Shown: piece by piece, positions 5,683 through 5,698 of the stretch | How the letters are laid out: every line of letters begins with the position of its first letter | Numbering within the stretch: position 1 is the stretch's first letter | Assembly (NCBI GenBank): GCA_029940125.1 | Contig: JAOZRP010000122.1 | Span: 1 to 5,698 of the forward strand | Reading direction: 5' to 3' | DNA from: a bacterium | GTDB lineage: Bacteria; Desulfobacterota; Anaeroferrophillalia; Anaeroferrophillales; Anaeroferrophillaceae | DNA: 5,698 nt | The notes under the pieces: generated by a model | What the model was told of the DNA's origin: nothing | Databases searched by the model: none | What the model saw: the letters and a program-made list of their open reading frames with translations, nothing else | Program-made: the position numbers and the translations under genes

Positions 5683-5697
5683 TTTGCCGACGGCAAA
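5683..5697. promoter_or_regulatory. Short perfect palindrome just upstream of the mla -35 box
   Basis: TTTGCCG (5683-5689) and CGGCAAA (5691-5697) are perfect 7-bp arms around one base, placed 7 bases upstream of the TTGACA. The position and symmetry would suit a regulator binding site. It is a poor RNA hairpin because the centre is a single base. It lies at the window edge, so it could also belong to the next gene's 3' region. The cognate regulator is not recognised. Confidence 0.3.
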
Positions 5698-5698
5698 A

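Overview
The window holds a complete Mla-type phospholipid transport operon followed by a malate dehydrogenase gene, all transcribed on the minus strand (right to left). It reads as chromosomal DNA of a Gram-negative bacterium. MlaA, an outer-membrane protein, and MlaC, a periplasmic carrier, require a double membrane. The gene order mlaE-mlaF-mlaD-mlaA-mlaC, the NAD-type malate dehydrogenase of the LDH-like family and the style of the intergenic repeats suggest a Desulfobacterota/deltaproteobacterial genome. That taxonomic guess is inference and only moderately secure.

Layout from the right edge. A short palindrome and a TTGACA-type promoter (about 5645-5697) precede mlaE (permease). A 155-base gap filled with small direct and inverted repeats separates mlaE from mlaF (ATPase). 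The genes mlaD (inner-membrane MCE protein), mlaA (outer-membrane protein), mlaC (periplasmic lipid carrier) and a small cyclic nucleotide-binding domain (CNB) protein follow with gaps of 41, 57 and 2 bases and finally a 4-base overlap. No STAS-domain mlaB is visible; the CNB protein occupies the last position, where E. coli has mlaB. The operon ends in a perfect 50-base palindrome followed on the minus strand by seven T, which should work as an intrinsic terminator and looks like a REP/MITE-type repeat. Then come a leader with a candidate operator and promoter, mdh with a strong ribosome binding site, and a textbook intrinsic terminator at 163-190. Bases 1-162 hold no gene I can support.

The MlaE2F2 ABC core with MlaD rings in the inner membrane exchanges phospholipid with soluble MlaC, which shuttles to the MlaA complex in the outer membrane. 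Having mlaA inside the same operon puts the whole trans-envelope route under one promoter, whereas E. coli keeps mlaA (vacJ) at a separate locus. mdh is a separate transcription unit for central carbon metabolism. The system is a known one. The points worth a second look are the CNB protein in the mlaB slot, MlaA without a lipobox, and the repeat elements at the operon's end and inside it.
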